A stretch of DNA of 64,000 nt from Luscinia megarhynchos (Eukaryota > Chordata > Aves > Passeriformes > Turdidae). The translations under genes and the position numbers were made by a program. The stretch is taken from contig CM067588.1 of the NCBI GenBank assembly GCA_034336665.1, positions 7,082,020-7,146,019 on the forward strand, in the 5' to 3' direction. The notes under the pieces were generated by a model, which did not search any database, was not told the origin of the DNA, and saw only the letters and a list, made by a program, of their open reading frames with translations. This document shows positions 12,313 through 25,800 of this stretch, piece after piece (position 1 is the first letter of the stretch; every line of letters begins with the position of its first letter).

Positions 12313-13580
12313 AGAAGGGTTTGCCTTTGCCTCTGAGTGTGCCGCCACGGCCGGCCTACCCGTGGGTGGGCGTGCAGAATGGCCTGCGGTTGCCTCTGGG
12401 TGTGCCGCCACGGCCAACCCACCCGTGGTTGGGGCGTGCAGAAGGGACCTCGCGGTTGCCCTCTGGGTGTGTTGCCACGGCCAGGCCATCAGTGGGTGGG
12501 CGTGCAGAAGGGCCTCGCGGTTGCCTCTGGGGTTGCCGCCACGGCCAACCCACCCGTGGGTGGGCGTGCAGAAGGGCGTGTGGTTGCCTCTGGGTGTGCC
12601 GCCACGGCCGGCCCACCCGTGGTTGCTCGTGTAGAAGGGCCTGTGGTTGCCCCTGGGTGTGCCGCCACCGACTACCCACCCGTGGGTGGGCGTGCAGAAG
12701 GGCCTGAAGTTTCCTCTGGGTTGACGCAACGACCAACCCACCCGTTGTTGGGCGTGCAGAACTGTTTGCGTGTGTCTCTGGGTGTGCGGCCACTGCCGGC
12801 CCACCCGTGGGTGGGCGTGCAGAACTGTTTGCGTTCGGCTCTGGGTGTGCCGCCACGGCCGGCCTACCCGTGGGTGGGCGTGCAGAAGGGCCTGCGGTTG
12901 CCTCTGGGTGTGCAGCCACGGCCGGCCCATTCGTGGGTGGGCGTGCAGAAGGGAATGCAATTGCCTCTGGGTGTGCTGCCACGGCCGACCCACCCGTGGG
13001 TGGGGCGTGCAGAAAAGGCCTCGCGGTTGCCTCTGGGTGTGCCGCCACGGCCTTCTCACCCGGGGGTGGGCGTGCAGAAGGGCCTGCGGTTGCCTCTGGG
13101 TGTGCCGCAACGGTCGGCCTACCGGTGGGTAGGCGTGCAGAAGGGTTTGCGTGTGCCTCTAGGTGAGACACCACGGCCGGCCCACCCGTGGGTGGGCGTG
13201 CAGAACTGTTTGCGTGTGGCTCTGGGTGTGTAGCCACGGCCGGCCTACCCGTGGGTGGGCATGCTGAACGGCCTGCGGTTACCGCTGGATGTGCCGCCAC
13301 GGCCAGCCCACCCGTGGGTGGGCGTGCAGAAGGGCCTGCACTGTCTTCTGGGTTGACGCAACGACCAGCTTACCCGAGGGGTGGGGCGTGCAGAAGGGTT
13401 TGACTTTGCCTCTGAGTGTGCCGCCACAACCGGCCTACCCGTGGGTGGGCGCGCAGAAGGGTTTGCGGTTGACTCTGGGTGTGCCGCCACGGCCGACCCA
13501 CCCGTTGGTGGGCGTGCAGAACGCCGTGCGGTTGCCTGTGGGTGTGCCGCCACGGCCGGCCTACCCGTGGGTTGGCGTGC

Positions 13581-13644
13581 AGAAGGGTTTGCGGTTGCCT
13601 CTGGGTAGTGACGCCACGGCCGGCCTACCCGTTGGTGGGCGTGC
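13581..13644. repeat. 64-bp variant unit (example of a recurrent class)
   Basis: The interval between equivalent sites is 64 bases. The unit carries CTGGGTAGTGACGCCACGG (GGATAGTGACGCC in other copies), adding one base and bringing in TAG or TGA. Relatives follow a GAGTAGCC unit at about 3,911, 7,925, 10,765 and 48,552, so the GAGTAGCC to TAGTGACGCC pair is a useful higher-order landmark. Confidence 0.82.
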
Positions 13645-15769
13645 AGGAGGGCCTGCAATTGCCTCTGGGTGTGCCGCGACGACCGGCCCACCCGTGGGTG
13701 GTCGTGCAGAAGGGCCTGCAATTGCCTCGGGGAGTGCCACCACGGCCGGCCCACCCGTGTGTGGGCGTGCAGAAGGGCCTACGGTATCCTCTAAGTGTGC
13801 AGCCACGGCCGGCCTACCGGTGGGTGGGCGTGCAGAAGGGTTTGCGGTTGTCCCTGTGTGTGCCGCCACGGCCGGCCCACCCGTGGGTGGGCGTGCAGAA
13901 CTGTTTGCGTTCGGCTCTGGGTGTGCCGCCACGGCCGGCCTACCCGTGGGTGGGCGTGCAGAAGGGCCTGCGGTTGCCTCTGGGTGTGCCGCCACGGCCG
14001 GCCTACCCGTGGGTGGGCGTGCAGAAGGGTTTGCGTGTGCCTCTGGGTGTGCCGCCACGGCCGGCCTACCCGTGGGTGGGCGTGCAGAACTGTTTGCGTG
14101 TGTCTCTGGGTGTGCCGCCACGGCCAACCCACCCGTGGGTGGGCGTGCAGAAGGGCGTGTGGTTGCCTCTGGGTGTGCCGCCACGGCCAGCCCACCCGTG
14201 GGTGGGCGTGCAGAAGGGCCTGCAGTGTCTTCTGGGTTGACGCAACGACCAGCTTACCCGTGGGTAGGCGTGCAGAAGGGTTTGCCTTTGCCTCTGAGTG
14301 TGCCGCCACGGCCGGCCTACCCGTGGGTGGGCGTGCAGAAGGGCCTGCGGTTGCCTCTGGGTGTGCCGCCACGGCCAACCCACCCGTGGGTGGGCGTGCA
14401 GAAGGGCCTGCGGTTGCCTCTGGGTGTGTTGCCACGGCCAGGCCATCAGTGGGTGGGCGTGCAGAAGGGCCTGCGGTTGCCTCTGGGTGTGCCGCCACGG
14501 CCAACCCACCCGTGGGTGGGCGTGCAGAAGGGCGTGTGGTTGCCTCTGGGTGTGCCGCCACGGCCGGCCCACCCGTGTTTGGGCGTGTAGAAAAGCCTGT
14601 GGTTGCCCCTGGGTGTGCCGCCACCGCCTACCCACCCGTGGGTGGGCGTGCAGAAGGGCCTGAAGTTTCCTCTGGGTTGACGCAACGACCAACCCACCCG
14701 TTGTTGGGCGTGCAGAACTCTTTGCGTGTGTCTCTGGGTGTGCGGCCACTGCCGGCCCACCCGTGGGTGGGCGTGCAGAACTGTTTGCGTTCGGCTCTGG
14801 GTGTGCCGCCACGGCCAGCCTACCCGTGGGTGGGCGTGCAGAAGGGCCTGCGGTTGCCTCTGGGTGTGCCGCCACGGCTGGCCTACCCGTGGGTGGGCGT
14901 GCAGAAGGGTTTGCGTGTGCTTCTGGGTGTGCCGCCACGGCCAACCCACCCGTGGGTGGGCGTGCAGAACTGTTTGCGTGTGGCTCTGGGTGAGTATCCA
15001 CGGCCGGCCTACCTGTGGGTTGGCGTGTAGAAGGGTTTGCGGTTGCCTCTGGATAGTGACGCCACAGCCGGCCTACCCGTGGGTTGGCGTGAAGGCGGGC
15101 CTGCAATTGCCTCTAGGTGTGCCGCCACGGCCGGCCCACCCGTGGGTGGGCGTGCAGAAGGGAATGCAATTGCCTCTGGGTGTGCTGCCACGGCCGACCC
15201 ACCCGTGGGTGGGCGTGCAGAAGGGCCTGCGTTTGCCTCTGAGTGTGCCGCCACGGCCTTCTCACCCGGGGGTGGGCGTGCAGAAGGGCCTGCGGTTGCC
15301 TCTGGGTGTGCCGCCACGGCCGGCCCACCCGTGGGTGGGCGTGTAGAAGGGCCTGTGTTTGCCCCTGGGTGTGCCGCCACCGCCTACCCACCCGTGGGTG
15401 GGCGTGCAGAAGGGCCTGAAGTTTCCTCTGGGTTGACGCAACGACCGACCCACCCGTTGGTGGGCGTGCAGAACTGTTTGCGTGTGCCTCTGGTTGTGCC
15501 GCCACGGCCGGCCCACCCATGGGTGGGCGTGCAGAACTGTTTGCGTGTGGCTCTGGGTGTGCTGCCAAGGCCGGCCCACCCGTGGTTGGGCGTGCAGAAG
15601 GGCCTGCGTGTGCTTCTGGGTGTGCCGCCACGGCCGGCCCACCCGTGGGTGGGCGTGCAGAAGGGTTTGCGGTTGCCTCTGGGTAGTGACGCCACGGCCG
15701 GCCTACCCGTGGGTGAGCGTGCAGGAGGGCCTGCAATTGCCTCTGGGTGTGCCACACGGCCAGCCCACC

Positions 15770-16520
15770 CGTGGGTGGGCGTGCAGAAGAAGCCTCGCGG
15801 TTGCCTCTGGGTGTGCCGCCACGGCCTTCTCACCCCGGGGGTGGGGCGTGCAGAAGGGCCTCGCGTTTGCCTCTGGGTGTGCAGCCACGGCCGGCCTACC
15901 CGGTGGGTGGAAGCGTGCAGAAGGGTTTCGCGGTAGTCCCTGTGTGTGTCGCCACGGCCTTCCCACCCGTGGGTGGGCGTGCAGAACTGTTTGCGTTGGC
16001 TCTGGGTGTGCCGCCCACGGCCCGACCCTACCCGTGGGTAGGCGTGCAGAAGGGCCTCGCGGTTGCCTCTGGGTGTGCCGCCACGGCGAGCCTACCCGTG
16101 GGTGGGGCGTGCAGAAGGGTTTGCGTGAGCCTCTGGGTATGCCGCCACGGCCGGCCCACCCGTGGGTGGGCGTGAAGAACTGTTTGCGTGTGGCTCTGGG
16201 TGAGTAGCCACGGCCGGCCCACCGATGGGTTGGCGTGCAGAAGGGTTCTGCGGTTGCCTCTGGGTAGTGACGCCCACGGCCGGCCTACCCGTGGGTGAAG
16301 CGTGCAGGAAGGCCTGCAATTGCCTCTGGGTGTGCCGGCCACGGCCGGCCCACATGTGGGTGGGCGTGCAGAAGGGCCTGCAATTGCCTCTGGGTGTGCC
16401 GCCACGGCCTTCCCACCCGGGGGGTGGGGCGTGCAGAAGGGCCTGCGGTTGCCTCTGGGTGTGCAGCCACGGCCCGACCTACCCGTGGGTGGGGCGTGCA
16501 GAACTGTTTCGCGTTAGTCA
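15770..16520. other. Indel-rich satellite zone 2 (short)
   Basis: A short stretch shows the same recurrent one- and two-base changes as zone 1 (for example GAAGCCTCGCGG, ACCCCGGGGGTGGGGCG, TGCCGCCCACGG). Clean units resume after about 16,780. Smaller patches of the same kind occur near 9,940-10,290, 10,570-10,760, 12,430-12,540 and 58,110-58,165. Confidence 0.65.
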
Positions 16521-16850
16521 CTGGGTGTGCCTTCGGCCGGCCTACCCGTGGGTGGGCGTGCAGAAGGGCCTGCGGTTGCCTCTGGGTGTGCCGACACGGC
16601 CGGCCTACCCGTGGGTGGGCGTGCAGAAGGGTTTGCGTGTGCCTCTAGGTGTGCCGCCACGGCCGACCCACTCGTGGGTGGGCGTGCAGAACTATTCTTG
16701 CGTGTGGCTCTGGGTGTGTAGCCACGGCCGGCCTACTCGTGGGTGGGGCGTGCAGAAGGGCATCGCGGTTGCCTCTGGGTGTGCCGCCACGGCCGGCCTA
16801 CCCGTGGGTGGGCGTGCAGAACGGTTTGCGTGTGTCTCTGGGTGTGCCGC

Positions 16851-17103
16851 CACGGCGGGCCCACCCGTGGTTGGGCGTGCAGAAGGGCCTGCGATTGCCT
16901 CTGGGTGTGCCGCCACGGCCGGCAGACCAGTGGGTGGGCGTGCAGAACTGTTTGCGTGTGTCTCTGGGTGTGCCGCCACGGCGGGCCCACCCGTGGTTGG
17001 GCGTGCAGAAGGGCCTGCGATTGCCTCTGGGTGTGCCGCCATGGCCGGCCTACCCGTGGGTGGGCGTGCAGAACTGTTTGCGTGTGTCTCTGGGTGTGCC
17101 GCC
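16851..17103. repeat. 126-bp dimeric higher-order repeat
   Basis: The unit with CACGGCGGGCCCACCCGTGG starts at 16,851 and again at 16,977, exactly 126 bp (two units) apart. The intervening unit, with GCAGACCAGTGGG, and the following GGGCCTGCGATTG heptamer context repeat too. This is a very recent local duplication. Confidence 0.8.
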
Positions 17104-19839
17104 ACGGCCGGCCTACCCGTGGGTGGGCGTGCAGAAGGGTTTGCGTGTGCCTCTGGGTGTGCCGCCACGGCCGGCCCACCCGTGGGTGGGCGTGCAGAAC
17201 TGTTTGCGTGTGGCTCTGGGTGTGTAGCCACGGCTGGCCTACCCGTGGGTGGGCGTGCAGAAGGGCCTGCGTTTATCGCTGGATGTGCCGCCACGGCCAG
17301 CCCACCCGTGGGTGGGCGTGCAGAAGGGCCTGAAGTTTCCTCTGGGTTGACGCAACGACCAGCTTACCCGTGGGTGGGTGTGCAGAAGGGTTTGCCTTTG
17401 CCTCTGAGTGTGCCGCCACGGCCGGCCTACCCGTGGGTGGGCGTGCAGAAGGGCCTGCGGCTGCCTCTGGGTGTGCCGCCACGGCCAACCCACCCGTGGG
17501 TGGGCGTGCAGAAGGGCCTGCGTTTGCCACTGGGTGTGTTGCCACGGCCAGGCCATCAGTGGGTGGGGCGTGCAGAAGGGCGTGTGGTTGCCTCTGGGTG
17601 TGCCACACGGCCGGCCCACCCGTGGGTGGGCGTGTAGAAGGGCCTGTGGTTGCCCCTGGGTGTGCCGCCACCGCCTACCCACCCGTGGGTGTGCGTGCAG
17701 AAGGGCCTGAAGTTTCCTCTGGTTTGACGCAACGACCAACCCACCGTTGGTGGGCGTGCAGAACTGTTTGCGTGTGCCTCTGGGTGTGCCGCCACGGCCG
17801 GCCCACCCGTGGGTGGGCGTGCAGAACTGTTTGCGTGTGGCTCTGGGTGTGCTGCTACCGCCGGCCCACCCGTGGGTGGGCGTGCAGAAGGGCCTGCGGT
17901 TGCCTCTGGGTGTGCAGCAACGGCCGGCCTACCCGTGGGTGGGCGTGCAGAAGGGTTTGCGTGTGCCTCTGGGTGTGCCGCCACGGCCGGCCCACCCGTG
18001 GGTGGGCGTGCAGAAGGGCCTGCGGTGTCTCTGTGTGTGCCGCCACGGCCGGCCCACCAGTGGGTGGGCGTGCAGAACTATTTGCGTGTGCCTCTGGGTG
18101 TGCCGCCACGGCCGGCCCACCCGTGGGTAGGCGTGAAAAAAAGCCTGCGGTTGCCTGTGGTTGTGCCGCCACGGCCGGCCTTCCCGTGGGTGGGCGTGCA
18201 GAAGGGTTTGCGGTTGCCTCTGGGTAGTGACGCCACGGCCGGCCTACCCGTGGGTGGGCGTGCAGGAGGGCCTGCAATTGCCTCTGGGTGTGCCGCCACG
18301 GCCGGCCCACCCGTGGGTGGGCGTGCAGAAGGGCCTGCGTTTGCCTCTGGGTGTGCCGCCACGGCCGGCCCACCCGTGGGTGGGCGTGTAGAAGGGCCTG
18401 CGTTTGCCTCTGGGTGTGCCGCCACGGCCGGCCCACCCGGGGGTGGGCGTGCAGAAGGGCCTGTGTGTGGCTCTGGGTGTGCCGCCACGGCCGGCCCACC
18501 CGTGGGTGGGCGTGCATAGGGCCCTGCGGTTGCCTCTGGGTGTGCCGCCACGGCCGGCCCACCCGTAGTTGGGCGTGCAGAAGGGCCTGCGGTTGCCTCT
18601 GGGTGTGCCGCCACTGCCGGCCTACCCGTGGGTGGGCGTGCAGAAGGGTTTGCGGTTGTCTCTGTGTGTGCCGCCACGGCCAACCCACCCGTGGGTGGGC
18701 GTGCAGAACTGTTTGCGTGTGTCTCTGGGTGTGCCGCCACGGCCGGCCCACCCGTGGGTGGGCGTGCAGAAGGGCCTGCGATTGCCTCTGGGTGTGCCGC
18801 CACGGCCGGTTTACCCGTGGGTGGGCGTGCAGAAGGGTTTGCGTGTGCCTCTGGGTGTGCCGCCACGGCCGGCAGACCAGTGGGTGGGCGTGCAGAACTG
18901 TTTGCGTGTGGCTCTGGGTGTGCCCCCACGGCCGGCCCACCCGTTGGTGGGTGTGCAGAAGGCCCTGCGGTTGCCTCTGGGTGTGCAGCCACGGCCGGCC
19001 TACCCGTGGGTGGGCGTGCAGAAGGGCCTGCGGTTACCGCTGGGTGTGCCGCCACGGCCAGCCCACCCGTGGGTGGGCGTGCAGAAGGGCCTGCAGTGTC
19101 TTCTCTGTTGGTGCAACGACCAGGTTACCCAAGGGTAGGCGTGCAGAAGGGTTTGCCTTTGCCTCTGAGTGTGCCGCCACGGCCAGCCTACCCGTGGGTG
19201 GGCGTGCAGAAGGGCCTGCGGTTACCTCTGGGTGTGCCGCCACGGCCGGCCCACCCGTGGGTGGGCGTGCAGAAGGGCCTGCGGTTGCCTCTGGGTGTGT
19301 TGCCACGGCCAGGCCATCAGTGGGTGGGCGTGCAGAAGGGCCTGCGTTTGCCTCTGGGTGTGCCGCCACGGCCTTCCCACCCGTGGGTGGGCGTGCAGAA
19401 GGGCCTGCGGTTGCCTCTGGGTGTGCCGCCACGGCCGGCCTACCGGTGGGTGGGCGTGCAGAAAGGTTTGCGGTTGTCCCTGTGTGTGCCGCCACGGCCA
19501 GCCCACCCGTGGGTGGGCGTGCAGAACTGTTTGCGTTGGCTCTGGATGTGCCGCCACGGCTGCCCTACCCGTGCGTGGGCGTGCAGAAGGGCCTGCGTTT
19601 GCCTGTGGGTGTGCCGCCGCAGCCGGCCTTCCCGTGGGTGGGCGTGCAGAACTGTTTGCGTGTGCCTCTGGGTGTGCCGCCACGGCCGGCCCACCCGTAG
19701 GTGGGCGTGCATAAGGGCCTGCGATTGCCTCTGGGTGTGCCGCCACGGCCGGCCTACCCGTGGGTGGGCGTGCAGAAGGGTTTGCGTGTGCCTCTGGTTG
19801 TGCCGCCAGGGCCGGCCCACCCGTGGGTGGGCGTGCAGA

Positions 19840-22800
19840 ATGGCTTACGCGTGTGGCTCTGGGTGTGCCGCCCACGGCCCGGCCCACCGTTGGTGGGCGT
19901 GCAGAAGGGCATCACGGTTGCCTCTGGGTGTGCAGCCACGGCCGGCCTACCCGATGGGTGGGCGTGCAGAAGGGTTTGCGTTTGCCGCTGGGTGTGCCGC
20001 ACGCGGCCAGCCCGACCCAGTGGGTGGCGTGCAGAACGGTTTCTGCGTGTGCCTCTGGGTGTGCCGCGCGGCGGCCCCACCGTTGGTGGGCGTGCAGAAG
20101 GGCCCTGCGGTTTGCCTCTGGGTGTGCTGCCACGGCCAGGCCTACCCAGTGGGTGGGGCGTGCAGAAGGGCCTGCGGTTACCTCTGGGTGTGCCGCCCGC
20201 GGCCGACCCACCGATGGGTGGGCGTGCAGAAGGAGCCTGCGGTTGCCTCTGGGTGTGTGCCACGGCCGGCCCACCCGTGGGTAGGGGCGTGCAGAAGGGC
20301 CTGCGTTTGCCTCTGGGTGTGCGCTAGCGGCCTGCCCCACCCGTGGGTGGGGCGTGCATAAGGGCCCTGCGGTTGCCTCTGGGTGTGCCGCCACGGCCGG
20401 CCCACCGGTGGGTGAGGCGTGCAGAACTGATTTTCTGCGTGTGTCTCTGGGTGTGCGGCCACGGCCGGCCCACCGGTGGTGTGGCGTGCAGAACTGTTTG
20501 CGTTTGCCTCTGGGTGTGCCGCCACGGCCCGGCCCACCGCGTGGGTGAGCGTGCAGAAGGGCCTCGCGGTTGCCTCTGGGTGTGCCGCCCGCGGCGGCCT
20601 ACCCGTGGGTGGGCGTGCAGAAGAGCTCTCGCGGTTGCCTCTGGAGTAGTCGCATACGGCGACCTACCCGTGGGTGGGCGTGCAGAACTGTTCTGCGTGT
20701 GCCTCTGGGTGTGCATACGGCCGGCCTACCCCGTGGGGTGAAAGCGTGCAGAACTGCCTGCGTGTGCCTCTGGGTGTGCAGCCACGGCCGGCCCACCCGT
20801 GGGTGGGCTGCAGAAGAGCCTGCGGTTGCCTCTGGGTGTGCCGCCCGCGGCCGGCCCACCCGTGGGGTGGGCGTGCAGAAGGGCTTTGCGTGTTGCCTCT
20901 GGGTTGTGCCGCTACGGCGGCCCACCCGTGGGTGGGCGTGCAGAAGGTTGCGTGTTGCCTCTGGGTGCGCAGCCACGGCCGGCCTACCCGTGGGTGGGCG
21001 TGCAGAAGGGTCTCTGCGGTTGCCTCTGGGTGTGCGCCACGGCCGACCCACCCATGGGTGAGCGTGCAGAAGGCCCTGCGGTTGCCTCTGGGTGTGCCGC
21101 TCACGGCCAGGCCCTATCCGGTGGGTGGGCGTGCAGAAGGGCCTGCGGTTGCCTCTGGGTGTGCGCCCAGCGGCGGCCTACCCGATGGGTGAGGCGTGCA
21201 GAAGGGTTTGCGTGTGCCTCTGGGTGTGCCGCCACGGCCGGCCCACCCGTGGGTGGGCGTGCAGAACTGTTCGCGTTGGCTCTGGGTGTGTCGCCACGGC
21301 CGGCCTACCCGTGGGTGGGGCGTGCAGAAGGGCCTCGCGTTGCCTCTGGGTGTGCTCGCCCACGGCGGCCATACCGTGGGTGGGCGTGCAGAACTGTTCG
21401 CGTGTTGTCTCTGGGTGTGCCGCCACGGCCGGCCCACCCGTGGGTGGGCGTGCAGAAGGGCCTGCGGTTGCCTCTGGGTGTGCCGCCACGGCCGGCCTAC
21501 CCGTGGGTGGGCGTGCAGAACTGTTTGCGTGTGCCTCTGGGTGTGCCGCCACGGCCGGCCTACCCGTGGGTGGGCGTGCAGAAGGGCCTGCGATTGCCTC
21601 TGGGTGTGCCGCCACGGCCGGCCTACCCGTGGGTGGGCGTGCAGAAGGGTTTGCGTGTGCCTCTGGGTGTGCCGCCACGGCCGGCCCACCCGTGGGTGAA
21701 GCGTGCAGAACTGTTGCGTGTGGCTCTGGGTGTGCGCCACGGCCGGCCCAACCCGTGGGTGGGCGTGCAGAAGAATCCCTGCGGTTGCCTCTGGAGTGTG
21801 CAGCCACGGCCCGGCCTACCGTGGGTGGAGCGTGCAGAAGGGCCTGCGGTTGACTCTGGGTGTGCGCCGCGGCCGACCCACCCGTGGGTGGGCGTGCAGA
21901 AGGGCCTGCGGTGTGCCTCTGGGTGTGCCGCCACGGCCCGGCCTACCCGTGGGTGGGCGTGCAGAAGGGCTTCTGCGATGTTGCCTCTGGGTGTGCCGCC
22001 ACGGCCGCCCACCCGTGGGTGGGCGTGCAGAACTGTCTGCGTGTGGCTCTGGGTGTGCAGCCACGGCGGCCCACCGTGGGTGGGCGTGCAGAAGGGCCTG
22101 CGGTTGCCTCTGGGTGTGCCGCCACGGCCGGCCTACCCGTGGGTGGAGCGTGCAGAAGAGCCTGCGTGTTGCCTCTGGGTGTGCGCCACGGCCCGGCCCA
22201 CCCGTGGGTGGGCGTGCAGAACTGACTTTCGTGTCGCTCTGGGTGTGCCGCCCGCGGCCGGCCTACCCGTGGGTGGGCGTGCAGAAGGCCTGCGGTTGCC
22301 TCTGGGTGTGCCGCCCGCGGCCGGCCCTACCCGTGGGTGGAGCGTGCAGAACTGCTTGCGTGTGCCTCTGGGTGTGCACGACGGCCGGCACTACCGTGGG
22401 TGAGGCGTGCAGAAGGGCCTGCGGTTGCCTCTGGGTGTGCCGCCACGGCCGACCTACCCGATGGGTGGGCGTGCAGAAGGGTTTGCGTGTGCCTCTGGTT
22501 GTGCCGCCACGGGCGGCCCACCCGTGGGTGGGCGTGCAGAACAGTTGCGTGTGCCTCTGGGTGTGCCGCCACGGCCGCCCACCCGTTGGTGGGCGTGCAG
22601 AAGGGCCTGCGGTTGCCTCTGGGTGTGCAGCCACGGCCGGGCCTACCAGTGGGTGGGCGTGCAGAAGGGCCTGCGTTTGCCTCTGGGTGTGCATGCCGAG
22701 CCGGCCCACCCGTGGGGTGGGCGTGCAGAAGTGTTTCGCGTGTGCCTCTGGGTGTGCGCCCACGGCGGCCCTACCCGGTGGGTGGGCGTGCAGAAGCGGT

Positions 22801-25800
22801 TTGCGTGTGCCTCTGGGTGTGCATCACGGCGGCCTACCCGTGGGTGGAGCGTGCAGAAGGGCCTGCGGTTGCCTCTGGGTGTGCCGCCACGGCCGACCTA
22901 CCCGTGGGTGGGCGTGCAGAAGGGGCCTCGCGGTTGCCTCTGGGTGTGCTTCACGGCCGGCCCTACCGTGGGTGAACGTGCAGAAGGGCCTGCGTGTGCC
23001 TCTGGGTGTGCCGCCACGGCGGCCCACCGTGGGTGAAGCGTGCAGAAGGGCCTGCGTTTGCCTCTGGGTGTGCACGCGGCGGCCCTACCCGATGGGTGGG
23101 CGTGCAGAAGGGCCTCGCGGTTGCCTCTGGGTGTGCCGCCACGGCGGCCTACCCGTGGGTAGGCGTGCAGAAGGGTTTGCGGTTGCCTCTGGGTGTGCGC
23201 CCGCGGCCCGGCCTACCCGTGGGTGGGCGTGCAGAAATGCTTTCGTGTGCCTCTGGGTGTGCGCCACGGCCGGCCTACCGTGGGTGGGCGTGCAGAAGGG
23301 CGTTTGCAGTATTGCCTCTGGGTGTGCAGCACGCGGCCGGCCTACCCGTGGGTGGGCGTGCAGAACTGTTTGCGCGTGTGCCTCTGGGTGTGCAGCCACG
23401 GGCCCGGCCCACCCGTGGGGTGGGCGTGCAGAACTGGGCTCGCGTGTGCCTCTGGGTGATGCAGCCGCGGCGGCCTACCCGTGGGTGGGCGTGCAGAAGG
23501 GTTTTCGCGGTTGCCTCTGGGTAGTGACAGCCACGGCGGCCTACCCGTGGGTGGAGCGTGCAGGAGTGTTTAGCGATTGCCTCTGGGTGTGCCGCCCGCG
23601 GCCGGCCTACCCGTTGGTGGGCGTGCAGAAGGGCCTGCGGTTGCCTCTGGGTGTGCCGCCACGGCCGGCCTACCCGTGGGTGGGCGTGCAGAAGGGTTTG
23701 CAGTGTGCCTCTGGGTGTGCCGCCCGCGGCCCGGCCCACCCGTGGGTGGGCGTGCAGAACTGTCCTCGCGTTGCCTCTGGGTGTGCATCACGGCGGCCCA
23801 CCCGTGGGTGGGCGTGCAGAAGGGCCTCGCGATTGCCTCTGGGTGTGCCGCCACGGCGGCAGACCCACGTGGGTGGGCGTGCAGAACTGTTTGCGTGTGC
23901 CTCTGGGTGTGCGCCCTGCGGCGGCCCTACCGTGGGTGGCGTGAGAACAGTTTGCGTTGTCCCTGGGTATGCCGCCCAGCGGCCCACCGTGGGTAAGTGC
24001 AGAGCCTGAGTTGCCTCTGGGTGTGCATAGCGGGCGGCCTACCCGTGGGTGGGCGTGCAGAACGGGGTTTGCGTGTGCCTCTGGGTGTGCCGCCCTACGG
24101 CCGGCCTACCCGTGGGTGGGCGTGCAGAACTGTTTCGCGATGTGCCTCTGGGTGTGCATGCGGCGGACCTACCCGTGGGTGGAGCGTGCAGAAGGGTTTT
24201 GCGTGTGCCTCTGGGTGTGCAGCCCTGCGGCCACGACCAGTGGGTGGGCGTGCAGAACTGTTTCGCGTGTGGCTCTGGGTGTGCCGCCACGGCCGGCCCA
24301 CCCGTGGGTGGGTGTGCAGAAGGCCTCTGCGGTTGCCTCTGGGTGTGCAGCCACGGCCCGTGCCTACCGTGGTGGGGCGTGCAGAAGGGCCTGCGTTTGC
24401 CTCTGGGTGTGCCGCCACGGCCGACCCACCCGTGGGTGGGCATGCAGAAGTGCTTGCGTGTTGCCTCTGGGTGTGCTGCCCTACGGCCAGGCCATCAGTG
24501 GGTGGGCGTGCAGAAGGGCCTGCGGTTGCCTCTGGGTGTGCCACACGGCCGACCCACCGTGGGTGAGCGTGCAGAAAGGGGCGTGTGTTTGCCTCTGGGT
24601 GTGCGACGGCCGGCCTACCCGATGGGTGAGCGTGCAGAAGAGCATCGTGATTTGCCTCTGGGTGTGCTGCCACGGCTGGCATTACCCGTGGGTGGCGTGC
24701 AGAAGGATTTTCGCGGTGTGCCTCTGGGTGTGCATGCGGCCCGGCCCCTACCCGTGGGTGGGCGTGCAGAACTGTTCGCGTTGCCTCTGGGTGTGCAGCC
24801 ACGGCGGCCTACCCGTGGGTGGCGTGCAGAAGGGCCTCGCGATTGCCTCTGGGTGTGCGTCACGGCCGGCCCACCGATGGGTGAAGCGTGCAGAAGGGTC
24901 TGCGTGTTTGCCTCTGGGTGTGCCGCCCGCGGCGGCCCACCCGTGGGTGAAGCGTGCAGAACTGGGCCTGCGTGTTGCCTCTGGGTGTGCGACCCGCGGC
25001 TGGCTACCCGTGGGTGGAGCGTGCAGAAGGGTTTCTCGTGTGCCTCTGGGTGTGCCGCCCGCGGCCGGCCCACCGTGGGTGGCGTGCAGAACTGTTTCGC
25101 GTGGCTCTGGGTGTGCATACGGCCGCTGCCTACCGTGGGTGGAAGGCGTGCAGAAGGGCCCTGCGGTTGCCTCTGGGTGTGCCGCCAGCCGGCCCACCCG
25201 TGGGTGGTGCGTGCAGAAGAGGCTTTCGCGTGTGCCTCTGGGTGTGCCGCCCACGGCGGCCACCGATGGGTGGCGATGCAGAACTGTTTCGCGTGTGGCT
25301 CTGGGTGTAGCAGCCACGGCCGGCCTACCGGTGGGTGGCGTGCAGAAGGGCCTGCGATTTGCCTCTGGGTAGTGGCGCCACGGCGGCCTACCGTGGGTGG
25401 TCGTGCAGAAGAGTGCCTGCGTGTGTCCCTCTGGGTGTGCATGCGGCGGCCCACCGTGGGTGGGCGTGCAGAAATGTTTCGCGTGTTGCCTCTGGGTGTG
25501 CCGCCCGCGGCCCGGCCCTACCCGTGGGTGAGCGTGCAGAAGGGCCTCGCGGTTGCCTCTGGGTGTGCCGCCACGGCGGCTACCGTGGGTGGGGAGCGTG
25601 CAGAAGGGCCTGCGGTTTGCCTCTGGGTGTGCATGCGGCGGCCCACCCGTGGGGTGGGCGTGCAGAACTGTTCGCGGTTGCCTCTGGGTGTAGTCGCCCG
25701 CGGCCCGGCCCACCCGTGGGTGAAGCGTGCAGAAGGGCCTGCGATTGCCTCTGGGTGTGCGCCCGGCCCGGCCCACCGTGGGTGGGCGTGCAGAAGAGCC

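Larger units (their letters stand above)
11161..15000. repeat. About 1.9-kb higher-order repeat, two copies
   Basis: A distinctive pair of units (GCTGAACGG followed by GGTTACCGCTGGATGTG, then CACTGTCTTCTGGGTTGACG) appears with its CGGCCGGCC at 11,341 and again at 13,237. The offset is 1,896 bp, close to 30 units. Neighbouring units match in the same order (the GACTTTGCCTCTGAGTG unit, the GTGCGGTTGCCTGTGGG unit, the TAGTGACG unit). The copies differ by small substitutions and a few missing or added units. Confidence 0.78.
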
